From Rhinopomastus cyanomelas (lineage: Eukaryota; Chordata; Aves; Bucerotiformes; Rhinopomastidae): 64,000 nt of DNA. The first letter of the stretch is position 1, and each line of letters begins with the position of its first letter. Under the pieces are notes generated by a model, which did no database searches, was not told where the DNA came from, and worked only from the letters and a program-made list of their open reading frames with translations. Shown piece after piece: positions 12,739-24,896 of this stretch. The stretch spans positions 291,250 through 355,249 of the forward strand of contig VXBP01004404.1 in the NCBI GenBank assembly GCA_013400115.1. The letters run 5' to 3'. Both the position numbers and the translations under genes were made by a program.

Positions 12739-14220
12739 TCAGCTGTAGAATAAATGTAGCAGGAGCCATAATGACAGCAGCATAAACACAACTTTAGCTG
12801 GGGATTAGCTGCATTAGCAGTACATTCTATTATCAAGACAGAACCAAAATGCACAAAGGGTTTCTTTCTTATGCAGTAGGGCCAGCTTTGTGAATGAATC
12901 ACATCCACAGTGCTGGCTCCATGGGGAAAATCAAAGTCCACCTCTCTTCCCATACAAAGGAACCACACATATCACCAGTTTATGTTAGGGAACCCCTTCC
13001 ACCATATTAAAGCAGAATGATTGTCAGAATGATGCTACTGCAGTAAATACAACAGTAAACATCCTTTTGGGGGAGGTGGTTGTGCCTTCATTTCCCACCT
13101 GCACTTCGTGTTTCATTCTTTCTTACTGATCCAAACAGACCCATCTGCCCTCAGCAAGGGTAACCGCAAGCATGGCACGTGGTGTGCCCTGCCTGTTGTT
13201 CCTCCATCTCTGTGCAGCTTGTCTGGATGCGCCTGGTACAGACTCTTTACTCAGCACAGCCTCCCACGCAGTCTCTGCAGGGACACAGTATGGCTGGGTT
13301 ATGCACAGAACTGTGGGCTTTTCTCTTTCTCCCCAACTAGCACACGGTTCACCCATGACATACAGCATCTCTCAAAGGGCACCAGGCTAGTCATCCAGAT
13401 GAGGCACAGTAGGTGAAAAAACGCAGACCCACTTTGACACCCTATCAGTTAACTCTCCAACACAGACCTGCTTTAACACCCTATCAGTTAACTCTCCAGA
13501 TAACCCAAAAAGTTCTCCAGGAGCCATAAGGACAAGCCTGCTGTCATGCAAGCCCTGGGCAGAGCAACCTCAAACCCTAATGAGGGTATCAGCTTCAGGA
13601 ATTTTCCACCTCTTTGGTGCGAGCTTGGAGCTTTAAGAAGGAAACTGACAGGCATGTTTGGGAGAAGACAGAAAACTTCAGGGAATAAAAACACCATTAC
13701 TTGTAGATGAAGGAAAGCAACAAGAGAGCCACAAGTTAATCAGGAATTAAGTACTAATAATCCAGAACTTCTTTCACCCAAAGCTTTTCTATCACTCAAA
13801 TATTTGAACCTGCTTTAAGGACAATCTAAAATAAGATCAGGTACCCAGCAGCTGCATTCATACCAAGCCTTGGAGAGGGGAAATGGGCATAAGCTCTACT
13901 CCAGATTTAAGACTGCAGCTAAGATATACATGGAAGCATTAGCTTTAAAGGAGCTTTCTTGGATACCAGTAACACCAGAGCCGCAGCCCCTTCTCAGCCC
14001 TGCAGCCTGGAGAGGTTCACAGATTCATAGTTGAGGTGCTCTGGTGTTGTATGCATTTGTAACACCCAAAGTAGTTAACTGGAAAACTGTTTGGGGGTCA
14101 TGCAAGGGGACTGCAAGGTAGCCATACCAGCAACAGCCTCCTCTCACCAGCAAATCCAGTAAACAAGCCCCAAAGCCCCATGACATGTATCTGAACCAGT
14201 GCCCTAAATGAACAGTCTTG
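12739..14220. other. Intergenic with a short tandem duplication
   Basis: No coding exon recognised. ORFs at 13,108-13,416 (plus) and 13,488-13,697 (minus) have no family motif. Contains the 39-bp duplication at 13,422-13,499. Confidence 0.55.
13422..13499. repeat. 39-bp tandem duplication
   Basis: Two adjacent copies share the block CCCTATCAGTTAACTCTCCA (starting at 13,440 and 13,479) preceded by similar CAGACC..CTTT.ACA sequence. A few substitutions separate the copies. Confidence 0.8.
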
Positions 14221-14221
14221 T

Positions 14222-14602
14222 GTCCAGGCTGTTAGCTTGAAGGACAGGAGACTGAGGGGTGACCCCATTAATGTTGATAAATATGTGAAGGGTGGGTGTC
14301 AGGACACTGGAGCCAGGCTCTGCTCAGTGGCATCTAGTGATAGGACAAGGGGCACCGGGTGTCAGCTGGAACACAGGAGGTTCCACATCAACATGAGAAG
14401 GAACTTGTCCCAGTGAGGGTGACAGAGCCCTGGAAGGGGCTGCCCGTGGGGGTTGTGGAGTCTCCTTCTCTGGAGACATTTAAAACCAGCCTGGTCGTTC
14501 CTGTGTGACTTGGTCTAGGTGATCCTGCTGTGGCAGGGGAATTGGACTAGATGATCTTTCGAGGTCCCTTCCAATCCCTAATGTTCAGTGGTTCTGTGAT
14601 TC
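14222..14602 (+). mobile_element. CR1 LINE 3' fragment
   Basis: Common-subfamily copy, plus orientation, ending in GATCTTTCGAGGTCCCTTCC...TTCTGTGATTC. About 380 bp; only the very end of ORF2 plus the 3'UTR. Confidence 0.92.
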
Positions 14603-15877
14603 CCACTGACCTCACAGAACTTGCTTTTGTATTTACATGGGCACAGCAAAAGTGATCATTACCCAGCTCAGGGCCACTGAACTACTGTTCCTCTCAGTGC
14701 AAGATGCTCTTCTTGGGGCATGGTGGGAGGGACAGAGGCTCCAATACCCTCCCCATACCAAATGCACACTGCCTTGCCCTCCTGGCTACCAGATACACTG
14801 GTATGTCCCACGCTAGGGCTTACCTTGCCCAGCTGCACCCCAGACCTGCCTCTAGCTGACATGGCTTACCACTAGTTGTCTTTAGAGGGCTGCAGGGTGA
14901 GGTGGAGGCAGCCTGTTCTGTTTGTATATTTACAGGGGCTGAAAGCCAACCTGGGAAAGGACTTTGGTACAGTGTAGCCAAGTGACTATAAAGTACTGCT
15001 TAAAAAAAGCCACAAGGTCACCTTTGCTGACATTTGGATAAGGATTTTATAGAAGTCACAGGACCCAGAGATGGACTTGTTGTGCCTGCTATCACAGAGG
15101 AGGGAGGGATTTACGTGCTGGTCAAGAAGGCTGCATTGTTGTGACTTTCATGTTCATAAATGCTTGTTTATTGGCCTGTTGAGTAAAAGAGGCTGATCGG
15201 GGTTTCTCTTCTCAGTCACAACAGTTCCAGCTGGATTCCTTGAGTCTGCCAGCACATCTTCATGAAATTTAACAACTCCCTACTTACCAGTGCTCTGCAG
15301 GTGCCATGTCCCTGTGCAGCCTGTGTTTCTGCTTGGTTAGACCTTAGCAAATGTTGGCTTCTCGGCACAATAGGAGAACTAATCTGTATCATCCTCTCAG
15401 ATGGAGGACCAGCACATAGACATGCTGGAACCTGAAGGAACTGGGCAGAGGGTTTTATTAATGAAGTCTGTGGTGCATAGATATCCGTACATGCGCGTGC
15501 TCAGTCTGAGAAGCAGCACAAGCTCTGGTTTTGAAGCCCTGCACAGCCTGAACAAGCAAGGATAGAGACTTGAGCAAGCCTGCAAGGAGTGAGTTCAGGA
15601 ACAGGGAGGACACGCTGTGATGCCATGCACCTTTGGGAAACAAACAGTGTGGGCAGGCAAGTCTACATCACAGAATACCCCACTAGTTTCTTTTCCTCAG
15701 TGATGTAACATAGGGGTTGGATTTTAGAAAGGCGGTAGAAAATGTAGGGATCATGACAAAAATACTGCTAATCTGAAAGTACATGGTATTATAGGTGAGC
15801 ATTTGAGTCTCATTTAAAAATTACAGTGTCATATAGACATTAAATCCTTTAGGTACCGGCTGTGCTTCAATATGCAC
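14603..15877. other. Intergenic, nothing recognised
   Basis: Unique sequence. Overlapping minus ORFs at 15,397-15,643 have no family signature. Confidence 0.55.
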
Positions 15878-16028
15878 TGCCCAGGGGGGTTGTGGAGTCT
15901 CCTTCTCTGGAGACATTTAAAACCTGCCTGGGTGTGTTCCTGTGCGACTTGGTCTAGGTGATCCTGCTGTGGCTGGGGGATTGGACTGGACAGTCTTTCA
16001 AGGTCCTTTCCAATCTCTGATGTTCTAT
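15878..16028 (+). mobile_element. CR1 LINE 3' fragment (150 bp)
   Basis: Plus-oriented common-subfamily 3' end (GGGGTTGTGGAGTCTCCTTC ... GATGTTCTATGA), severely 5'-truncated. Confidence 0.9.
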
Positions 16029-19000
16029 GAAGGCACAGAAGTCAGATGTGTCTCTTTGGTGACTGTGATGTGGACTGGAAATTCCCCTGCCCTTTCCTCA
16101 CATTAGCCCTGCAGGGAGACACAAATGCAAAGAACGTCACGAACTTCATGCTAATGTCCTAAATATTTAACATAGTCGGTCACCAGAGTCCCAACCCTTT
16201 CTCTCCCTGAGGTGACAGAGAGACAGACCACAGGGCTGATAGTATGGTCCCCAGCACTTGCTCCTTGATGCTGCTTGACCTTGGCAGATATATTGGAACC
16301 AGGTGGGATCAGCACGCAGAAGACAACTGAGACAGGCAGTGCAGTACTTTTACACACTGGCTGGGGCTGGCTGGCTGATTTGCCCAGTGCCTGGGAAGTA
16401 AAGTCCTGCTCCTCACGTCTCAGATCCTGATGAGTCACTGGCGGCTGACACCGAAGCCTGAGAGAACGTAGACAGGTCACTGGCTTGGTGCCATGGGGAG
16501 CTCTGCCATGCAGCAGAATCCATGACCCTGGGAGAAGAATTGTACGTCAAGCACAAAACAGCAAGCGTGGTTTTCAGCCTAAAGGGCCGATACAGGTGCA
16601 TAACCCATTTGCTGTCCGAAGCAGTGTCGTTAGCATGAAAGAAATTGCCTTGTGCATGGAAGGCATAGGGCAGCCATCAGCCTGACCTGGTGGTCACTGT
16701 GTACGTGCTGGAGCAAGGAGGCTGGCAGCCACACAATCCACTTTGCAACCAACGTGTGACCGGGAACATGTATGTGACACCACATGGTGCTGACGGGGAG
16801 AGGGACTGGGCCTCAGGGACCCATTCTTCTTATGTAAAACTATTCCTGGAAAGACAATTTCTGGGCTAATGCTGATACGGTTTATCTCCACGGAGGGACT
16901 TTGTCCCATACATAAACCAGAAAAGCTACGTGTACTAGTAGCACAGTTGAAAGGGTAGGTCCAACAAAGATGCTGAATCAATATGGCTCAAAAATCCTTT
17001 CTTCACCATCCTCTATCCTCTAGGAAACCTCTGCTGGCCCTCAAGCAGGACCTGTTGCAGGAGCTTTACAGACTCACTATGTGGGATTTACTTGTATTGC
17101 TGCACTATGTCAGGACAGCCCCTAAGGGCAGACTCCCTACCCAGAGTAGCAAAGGTGCAGACACTCAGATTTCACCAGAAACATCCCAGAGCACTAAACT
17201 TGCTAGAGATAGCTCCTTTGTTATTGTCTGACTCTGTTGCTTCATCTCAGGGTTTGTATCCTCACTAGACCATAGGCACAACCTGGAAAGCTACATCAGG
17301 CCCCACATCTGAGCAGCAGAGATACAAGGATGGTCTCCAGTTGCACTGACACAGTGGGTAAGTCAGGCAGAGTGAAGGGTCAGTGCTCCCAGTGCTCCAA
17401 CATTTATGCCAGGTACCTAATAACCGGTAGTTAGGCACAACATAAATGCAAACCCTTCCCCTTCTACCGCATTTCCCTACATAACAGTAATATCTAGAGA
17501 TGACTGCAGTCCCACTCAGACTGACAGAGGCAGCTGCTGCAGCAGACCTTTTAATCCTAAAGCAGAGCCTGTTGTCACTGGCAGGAAATCTTATTGTGTT
17601 GGACAGGCGATCCTAGCCCTTAATTAAACAGGTTGCCCTTCCCATGAAGCCAGACGGACTAGACTGGAGTCAGACGAAGCGAGTTGCTTAAGCCAGTGAC
17701 CACCTGGCTGTAACTTCATCTAGGTGACAGCATATGCTTTTGTGACCCTCTCTGAAAGGTTGAAACCCCAAGCGAGTTCCCAGAGGTAAAGTGAGGATTT
17801 GTGGAGAGTGAGAAATCAGAGATGCACTGTTCTGGGAAGGAATTCATTCCTTCTCATTTCAGAGATGGAAGTTTTGTGGCCTTTGCCCTGACCAAAGACA
17901 CAGCAGGTCACGCTGGTCCAGGATGAATTTTTAAAGGAGCCTACTCTGTCTTCATTGCACACAGCTTAGCAGCGAGTGCTTTGAACCTGACGCTGCTAGT
18001 AGCTCCTAATATTAAGCATCTCATTTTTCTTCCTCATGCTTGCTCTCACAGTCTTTCTGAGATAAAGTGCCTGATTTTCCTCTTACCAGAAAATAGCAGC
18101 TGTGCTGTCTCCATGCATTTCCCCTAGCCATGATCCAGCCACTTGCCCTTGTAGCATCCCACTGCTGTGCCAGGATGTGAATGCTCTCAACCCTGTGCAG
18201 ATGTACGCAAAGACAGCACACTGCTCACCCACCCTGCTTCCTGCATGGAGGCAGCTTGAGTGCATATGCCACAAGAGGCTGTGGCACCCTACAGCTGGGG
18301 CTCTGAAGTGCTTGGTGAGGATGGAGGAAGAGGAGGGATTGAGGATCACAGTGGAGTATTACCCCCACTCCAATTAGGCCAAGCCAGAGAAACTGGACAA
18401 TTTCCAGAGTCAGCTAGTCTGCTGTGAATCTGGATGTCAGGTCAAGGCTTTGCACTGGAAAACCATTGTCTGACAAACCCTTGGGCAGCCTTAGGCCCAA
18501 CGTGCCCCTCAGCCTTTCTCACACCTCAGCAAACATGTGTCACTTGCACCTCACAGTGGTGCCAGGATGTGGAGAAGGCAAGGGGCAAAGGCAGGCACCT
18601 TATCACCCTGCCTGTCCCTCAAGCTCCCCAAGGGACGTGGGTATACGTGTGTAAGCACAGCGCAGCACGCACTGCAGAGACACCTCAGCAAAATGCATAG
18701 TGGTATAAAGACCAAAGCTTGGGTCTTAGGAGCACACGCTGCTGCTGCAGTCTTCCTCCTGCGCTCCTCGGCCCTGCTTTCCATGGCCTGCAGGGAGCAA
18801 TGCCCTGTGCTGCTGCTGCTGGGACCCAAGCAAAGCTACCGTGGTCTCCCCAGCACAGCAGTGTCCATGCCTTTGAGTCAGGAAGTGCTTCTCTCAGCTC
18901 TAAGGCACTCAGCCTAGGCTGCTGTTGTGTGTTGTGAAGTCGGGTAACCAGGTCATGACTCCACAGTGACATCTGAGTGCCCCAAGTCCCCTGGCTTGGG

Positions 19001-19109
19001 GGATGTGACAGATGTCATACGCTACTCAAGTCGTGACTGACACCTTTCTGCTTCCTCTCCCTCCCCCACTCCTCCCTGGGGTGCCTGTAAAGCCAGGAGC
19101 AAACACAGG
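16029..19109. other. Intergenic region downstream of MB, nothing recognised
   Basis: A 3-kb CR1-free stretch. Several overlapping ORFs of 60-126 codons at 18.0-19.0 kb on both strands reflect GC content and lack homology signals. No splice-flanked coding exon recognised. Confidence 0.5.
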
Positions 19110-19829
19110 ACACTGGTGTGGGTGTTTTTTATTCTCTGAGAAACACATCCTTTACTTCCCAGTGCAACAGAACTTCAGACGCGCAGCAGCGGCTACCAGA
19201 AGCCTACGGATGGCAGGGACTACTTCTCTTTGTGGTTTTGTTAATGTGAGTTTAGCAATTGAGGCAAGATTCTGAGCTGGCAGACCTTGGAGACTGCATT
19301 CACCCCCACAAAGCAAGGTAACACAGTGCTGGAAGCTTCCCACAGTAGCCTGTTAACAATCTCACCTGTCAGAGGAATGGGATGCTGTGCCCCTGCTTCC
19401 AACCCTGACACGTACGTCATGCCGTTTGAGCAATCCCTTCACTGCCATTTGCCACAGTCCTCAGCACTCCTCTGGTTCCTCCACATCCCTTCATCTCTTA
19501 CCACGGCATTCTCTCAGATGAGACTGGGTTTCAGGAATGGAGAAGGAAAAGGGGTCTAGGATAGGCAGAAGCTCACAGATAACACTTTACATTATTTTTC
19601 CTAAAAAGAGCAGGTTATTTCTCTTGTATATGTGAAGCCAGGGGACAATGGTTTATCATGGATATCACTCTTGAGTGCCTCTACTCTGCCTGGAGTGACT
19701 TTTGGCCTCTCATCAAGCTTTCCCACACATCTTGGATAGCAAACTGTGAGATGTCCAAAACAGTGCTGGGGAAGCTATTCTAAGATGCCTGGCCAGGCGT
19801 CCATCACAGTGCTCCTCTGTGCATATGTC
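19110..19829 (-). other. MB: MB 3'UTR
   Basis: Extends from the stop to about 20 nt past the AATAAA at 19,128-19,133, the first canonical signal downstream of the stop on this strand. About 720 nt, a plausible myoglobin 3'UTR length. The 3' end is inferred. Confidence 0.65.
19128..19133 (-). terminator. MB: MB polyadenylation signal AATAAA
   Basis: Reverse complement TTTATT within ggtgttttttattctctg. First canonical hexamer after the MB stop. Confidence 0.65.
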
Positions 19830-19976
19830 CTAACCCTGGAAGCCAAACTCCTTGTACTTGCTGGCCATATCATTTCGGAACAGCTCCAGAGCCTTCTTCA
19901 TCGCAGCCTGGGCATCAGCCCCAAAGTCTGCAGCATGTTTTTCAGCAATGACCTTGATGATGACTTCAGAAATAAA
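19830..19976 (-). CDS. MB: Myoglobin exon 3 (coding, C-terminal)
   Basis: 147 nt including the TAG at 19,830-19,832. The acceptor follows a strong pyrimidine tract (TTCTCTTTGCTTCCTCACAG). It begins FISEVIIKVIAEKHAADFGA and ends SKYKEFGFQG, helices G and H, with the canonical myoglobin C-terminus. No frameshift or premature stop. Confidence 0.97.
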   Translation of the reverse strand, partial: FISEVIIKVIAEKHAADFGADAQAAMKKALELFRNDMASKYKEFGFQG

Positions 19977-20569
19977 CTGTGAGGAAGCAAAGAGAAAGAG
20001 AAAAACTGAAGGCACACTCAAAGTTTATTTTCAGAGAAGCCAGACTAAGAAATAGGTTGCAGAGCCTGGAAATATCTGTGAGCTAATTCAGTAGCCCTTC
20101 CCACAGTCTCTGGGGAGACAGGGAGGTCTAGCATGCAAGGAGCCTAAGCTGGGCCGAAGAGCTGGGCTCTATTCCTAGCTCTGATGCTGAGCTGCTTCAT
20201 GACCTTGAGTAGGCCATGGCTCTTTCCACTCTTGGTCTGCCTCATCCATTAAAAGCTGAAAACCCAGGACCTGCATTTGTCCAGCACTTAGCTTTGGTCT
20301 CCAGTTGATAAAACAGGGCTTACTCTAAAATTGTGCATCTCTCGTGTCGAGCCACCGGCAGCTCTTACGTAATGGAGTTTCCCAGGCATGCAGAGGCCGC
20401 ATGGGCTGGTTTATTATTGCCAAGGGTTGCTCAGGCTGCATGTGGTGTTTGGGAAGGGAAATCTAAACTTGGATTATCACATACCATGAGCTCTGTTTGT
20501 GCCTCCTCCTGCCTGTACACAGAGACCTCTCCTTCCTGAAGTCCAACTAGACATCAGTAAATAAAAGAG

Positions 20570-20840
20570 GGTTTATATGGATAGAACAAAGAGCAATAGG
20601 TTCAAGCTGGGAAAGGATAGATTTAGGCTGGATATTAGAACAAAGTTCTTTAATGCGAGGGTGGTTGATAACTGGAATGGACTGTCCAGGGATGTGGTGG
20701 GGGCCCCATCCCTGCAGTCATTTAAGGTCAGGCTTGATGAGGCTCTGACCTAGGTAGAGTTGTCCCTGTGTAGGGAGGTTGAACTAGATGACCTCTAGAG
20801 GTCCCTTCCAGCCTAGAACATTCTCTGATACTATGAAAAC
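20570..20840 (+). mobile_element. Old CR1 fragment in MB intron 2
   Basis: Plus-oriented (antisense to MB). It resembles an older CR1 subfamily: ggatagatttaggctggatattag ... gaactagatgacctctagag, ending in a degraded tail (TTCTCTGATACTATGA). It fills about 270 of the 938 intron bases. Confidence 0.8.
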
Positions 20841-20914
20841 TGCAACTCTCGCGTGGCTATCTTGCACACGTTCACTACATATCAGACACCAGGACTCCTA
20901 GCACTTTTCCATAC

Positions 20915-21137
20915 CTCCAGATATTTGACAGGAATTTTGTGCTTGGTTGCATGGGTTTGAGCCAGGGGCTTCAACTCCGCCTCGTGGTTGCCCTTCTGCT
21001 TCAGGATTTTGCCCAGCTGGGTAAGAACGGTAACTCCGTGCTTCTTCAGATCTTCAGAGCCCTTCATCTGATCAGGGGTCTTCAGGCCTTTGAACTTTTC
21101 AAAGCGATCCAAGGTCTCGGGGTGGTCTTTAAAGAGT
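20915..21137 (-). CDS. MB: Myoglobin exon 2 (coding, heme-binding)
   Basis: 223 nt, the conserved length of globin exon 2. The acceptor is TTTCTTTCCACAG|A and the donor CTGGAG|GTATGG. It completes Arg32 and encodes residues 33-106 (LFKDHPETLDRFEKF ... KIPVKYLE), helices B-end to G-start. It carries the distal heme ligand His65 (E7; in DLKKHGVTVL) and the proximal ligand His94 (F8; in LAQTHATKHK), numbering with Met as 1. All key heme-pocket residues are present, so the product should be functional. Confidence 0.98.
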
Positions 21138-24100
21138 CTGTGGAAAGAAATAGAGGGACTTGATGGCTGTCATCCAGACCAGAGCTGTTGTGCTGCTGCA
21201 CCAGGTACTTCAGAGTATATGGACAGGCAGAGTAGTGATAACCTCCCCCAAGAAAGCTCTTAGACAGTGCCTAATAGTAGAGGCTGCTTTAATCTTGGAA
21301 CTCAGACACTTAGACCCTTTCCAAATCACCACCATTCACAATCACTCCTTATAGCACAAACATAGACCAGGGAAGAATCTAACCCTACTGTGAATCTGGT
21401 TTAACTGGTTTTCATTCTTTCCCTTAGGTTTTCCCACAACCTGATGATATTCTGTGTGCAGAACTTTTAATTAATTTCGTACAAGCTGCTTTCAGTTGTT
21501 AACAAATGACAAAAAAGACTCTTGTCTTTGGAAAGCAGAAGCTTCTGACATCCCTCCCTTTGTGTATTGTATCTGCTTTAATCCCATCCTCTTAACACAC
21601 GTCCTAACATGATCCCTGCTGCCTTTTTCCATCCCCGCTGGCTGCGGCAGAAACACTGCCCTAAACATGTCCAACTAGAGTGACAGAACAAGTGTTCATC
21701 GTTTTTTCTGTCTAGCTCCGCTAACTCTTTGGCACTGCTTCCCTGGGTTATGTCAACTGTACTAAGATAGAGCCAAGGCTGCTGTGCTGCTGAAAGGTGA
21801 GTTCTTGCATTCATCTGAAGGAAAGCCAAACTCAGACAAAACCACCTGTCTTCACTGTTGCTGAGGAGCCAACCTCTTGACTCCTGGCTCTCACCAAGCC
21901 CCTCTGCCTACTGAACAGAAAAGGAGAGTTCTAGAGGCTCCTCATACACAATAAAAAATGAGAGCAGCCCCCATTCTCAGGTCCCCCACACCTGAAACTC
22001 AGGTGTTCTTGAATTTCAGATGGATGGAAGAGTTTATTTTGCCCCCACTCTGTGATTGCAGGTGTGGAAGAATTTGGTTCTTGCCCCTTTTTGCCCCTCT
22101 CGCCAGCTCAGCCCAGCTGCCAGCAGTGTGGCTCCTCCACTGGGAATCACATCTCAGAGAGTCCTCGGGAGCAGGTGAATAGCAAGATCATGGGGCCTTC
22201 AAGGCATGCTGGTGCTATGCCACTCTGTGCTATACATAGGCACCATGATCCTAAAATGGAAATGAAATGGAGAAGATGGAAGAGTGGCTAAGACAGGCTA
22301 GTGTTGCTGCTTCTCTTAGGAGACATGGTGCAGACACAACTGGCAACCACACTCATAGGAAATGTCACTCTCTTCCTTGCCAGAGTCCTAGCACTGAGGT
22401 GAAAAGGAGATACTGCCTGTCCTGATTGTTAGGGGCAGTCTAATAATTAGGTGTTGAGAGACATCAGCTCCCTTGCACAAGTTCACTTTCGGGTATTGCA
22501 TCCTCTGACGGGCATAATCAAACCAGCAAAACCCGTGTCAGTCTTTACAGACAGAGCCCTGCAGCACACATTCATGAAGTGGCTCACTCAGGTTACCTAG
22601 AGCAGCGTCTGGAGCTGCAGCCCAGAACCTCAGCCATGAAATCCCCATCACAGTACAGTGATTGCACACTTGCTCTGCCTGCAGCAGGCTGCTCGTGCTG
22701 GGACTACCAGGGCTTACGTCCCACATAGAACTGGACATTCCTCCTAAGTACGTTGCCGCGAGGACTGGGCTCTCCACTGTATGAGGGAAGTGTAGGTTAA
22801 ACTACACTAACAAATACCTCAAGTGCATGGAAATCACTAGCTGTTCTGTGGCAAAAAGATTCTGTGGCCGAGTGGCCAGGCTTTGCGGGCATTCCATAGG
22901 GTTTCCATCCTTTAGTGGGTGCTGAGCACAGCACCACTGCCCCCCCCTTCTTTTCCTGTTTCTTTCCATGACATAGGTTGTGTCCCACCAAGGGTTATCA
23001 CAACAACTTGCCACCTTGAAATGGAACAAACTGATTTCTAAAACTCCCCCTCCATCATGTCTGGCTGTGGCTGAATCACGTCCGTCAAAGAGGATATACA
23101 CCCAAGACTTCAAAATCCTTCCAAGGAGTGTTGTTTCTGTTTGCTCTGGAAAGCATCCAGTGGAATCAGCATTTTATAACCATATTCACAGGATGTGACA
23201 TCTACCTTAGAAGTCTTTAATGATGCACAGGAGGGCACATTTCTAAACTAAGAGCTTCTGGGCTTCCCTGCCGCTCTCTTCCCTCAGAAACCCCACGGAG
23301 GCACAAGAAATGACACAGACTGCCTGGGAGCACAAAGTCATGGGGGACCAGTTAGTTAGTTCGTTAGTGCCATGGTCTGGTGATTTATTTAATGCCTTGC
23401 TCTGCCCTGCGATACCTGTAAGGAAAAGTTTTACCTTTTCATTTGGAAACTGTTCTTAGTGTTTTGTGGCACTTTCAGAGAGATGGACTGGTGGGGAGGG
23501 CTCGTGTCATCACTAGCCCCACATGAGGGGACAGCTATTACATTGTCACTTGGCTGTCCCCAGCTCTCCCTTCCTTTCATAAATAAACAGAAACAGCCCC
23601 CTGCTTTGGGTCATCTTTGGTAAAGCTCGTCAAAGCTTTTCAGTGTGGTGGTGTGGGCTCTTTCCTCTAGCCGTGCTTAGGCTAGGAAACCCCCTGGAGC
23701 AGGTGCCACGTCCCTACTGCTCTCCTGAAAACTCATAACGATCTTACCGTTCGCAGCCTGAGGAGGACATCTGGAGAGAGTCTCCTCGGAGTCTCCGTCC
23801 TGACTGGTCTTTAAGCTTAGTCTTTTCCCACTCTGAAGCCCTGAGATCCCTTCCAGCTGCATTTCTATGACTTGCTGCTAATGCCCGGGGTGTTAGTCTT
23901 CCATGGGGCCAGGATCACAAGACAGAATGGGAGCAGGGGTCATCTCAGATGGAGACTTCACAAGCACTCCCACTGCATCATGGGTGACAGAAGCAGGATG
24001 CTTCACACCCACGAGCTCAGATTTATCATCAGGAGTTGGACAAGTGTTGCCACATGGATTTCTGACCCAAAAATCTGGATGGGCAGGGCTGCGCCAGGTG

Positions 24101-24602
24101 AGACTATAGTGGGGAGAGGGAAATAGTCAGGTACCTCACAGTGATTGTTACTGAAATAATGGATTCAGTATGAATCATGAGAAATCTTAAAACAATAATC
24201 ATGGAGGTGATTTTCCTCTCCTTCCCTGCCTCCCCACATCCTTGCTGCAGGGCATCTGAAGGCCAAGGACACACAATTGTCTACAGCATTTCCTGACCCC
24301 ATGCTTGAGCAATGAAGATCTGAGGCAGGGCTTTTCTAGCAGATGCAAAGAGAGGGCCAAGGTCCCAACAGCTTTTGAAATCAGCCCTATCCTGCTCCTG
24401 CAGGATGGAGATACACAAGCACAGCTGCCTCACACAGTGAGCAATTTTTAACCCGGAAACCACAGCAACGGGGAAACCACCATCCTACGACAGAGAAATA
24501 AATGCTACCAAACACAACCCCCCCCATGCTCGATGTATGTCTTCCTCAGTCTCTCATCAAAAGCTCTCAGCTTTATTCTTAGGACTGAAGCTTCTTGCCT
24601 AC
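21138..24602 (-). other. MB: MB intron 1
   Basis: 3.46 kb, GT-AG, phase 2. Free of CR1. Contains short homopolymer runs (C8 near 22,940, C7 near 24,521) and a small TTAG repeat near 23,353. Nothing else recognised. Confidence 0.9.
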
Positions 24603-24697
24603 CTCATTAAAACTTCATGCCCATGGCCAGCCAGGTCGCCCTCCACCTTTCCCCAGACGGTCAGGACCTGCTGCCATTCCTGGTCACTGAGCCCCAT
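24603..24697 (-). CDS. MB: Myoglobin exon 1 (coding)
   Basis: The ATG is at 24,697 (reverse strand). It encodes residues 1-31, starting MGLSDQEWQQVLTVWGKVEG, helices A and B of the globin fold, and ends ...HGHEVLM plus the first two bases of codon 32. The donor is ATGAG|GTAGGC at 24,602. The start is fixed by identity to the universal bird/mammal myoglobin N-terminus (MGLS) and by the TATA spacing. Residue 20 is Gly and residue 22 Leu; I recall Ala and Ile at these sites in chicken, an ordinary lineage difference. Confidence 0.97.
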
Positions 24698-24778
24698 GGT
24701 TCACTGAAGGCAGGTCTGAGTGCTTCTGGCAGCTCTTTGCTTTTCCCCAAAGGGTGGCTGAAGAGCTCACCCATGGGA

Positions 24779-24784
24779 TTTATA
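24779..24784 (-). promoter_or_regulatory. MB: MB TATA box
   Basis: Minus strand reads GGGGCTATAAATCCC. Transcription would start near 24,750, giving a 5'UTR of roughly 55 nt. The myoglobin gene is TATA-driven in other vertebrates. Confidence 0.8.
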
Positions 24785-24803
24785 GCCCCTGCTCACAGAC
24801 CTA

Positions 24804-24896
24804 CACCTGTCAATCGTCAGCTGGACATCTTGCCCTCTTTCAGGCTTGTCTAACCTAATCAGCCTCCCTATTTTTTTTTCCAGGAAGCTATTTTGG
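24804..24896 (-). promoter_or_regulatory. MB: MB proximal muscle-type promoter motifs
   Basis: Upstream of the TATA box are two E-boxes, CACCTG (24,804-24,809) and CAGCTG (24,818-24,823). An A/T-rich element follows (24,867-24,882; minus strand GGAAAAAAAAATAGGG), then CCAAAATAG (24,888-24,896). E-boxes and an A/T element are the known building blocks of mammalian MB promoters. None of the A/T boxes is a perfect MEF2 match here. Confidence 0.5.

Larger units (their letters stand above)
19110..24755 (-). other. MB: Myoglobin gene (MB), whole locus
   Basis: Complete three-exon gene. Coding exon lengths are 95, 223 and 147 nt, total 465 nt, giving 154 residues plus stop, the normal vertebrate myoglobin size. 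The introns interrupt codon 32 and follow codon 106, the classic globin positions. Myoglobin is the cytosolic monomeric heme protein of cardiac and oxidative skeletal muscle that stores oxygen and aids its diffusion. A TATA box about 82 nt upstream of the ATG and an AATAAA about 700 nt after the stop bound the transcript. Transcript ends are estimates. The gene lies in the same strand order as RBFOX2, as in other vertebrates. Confidence 0.95.
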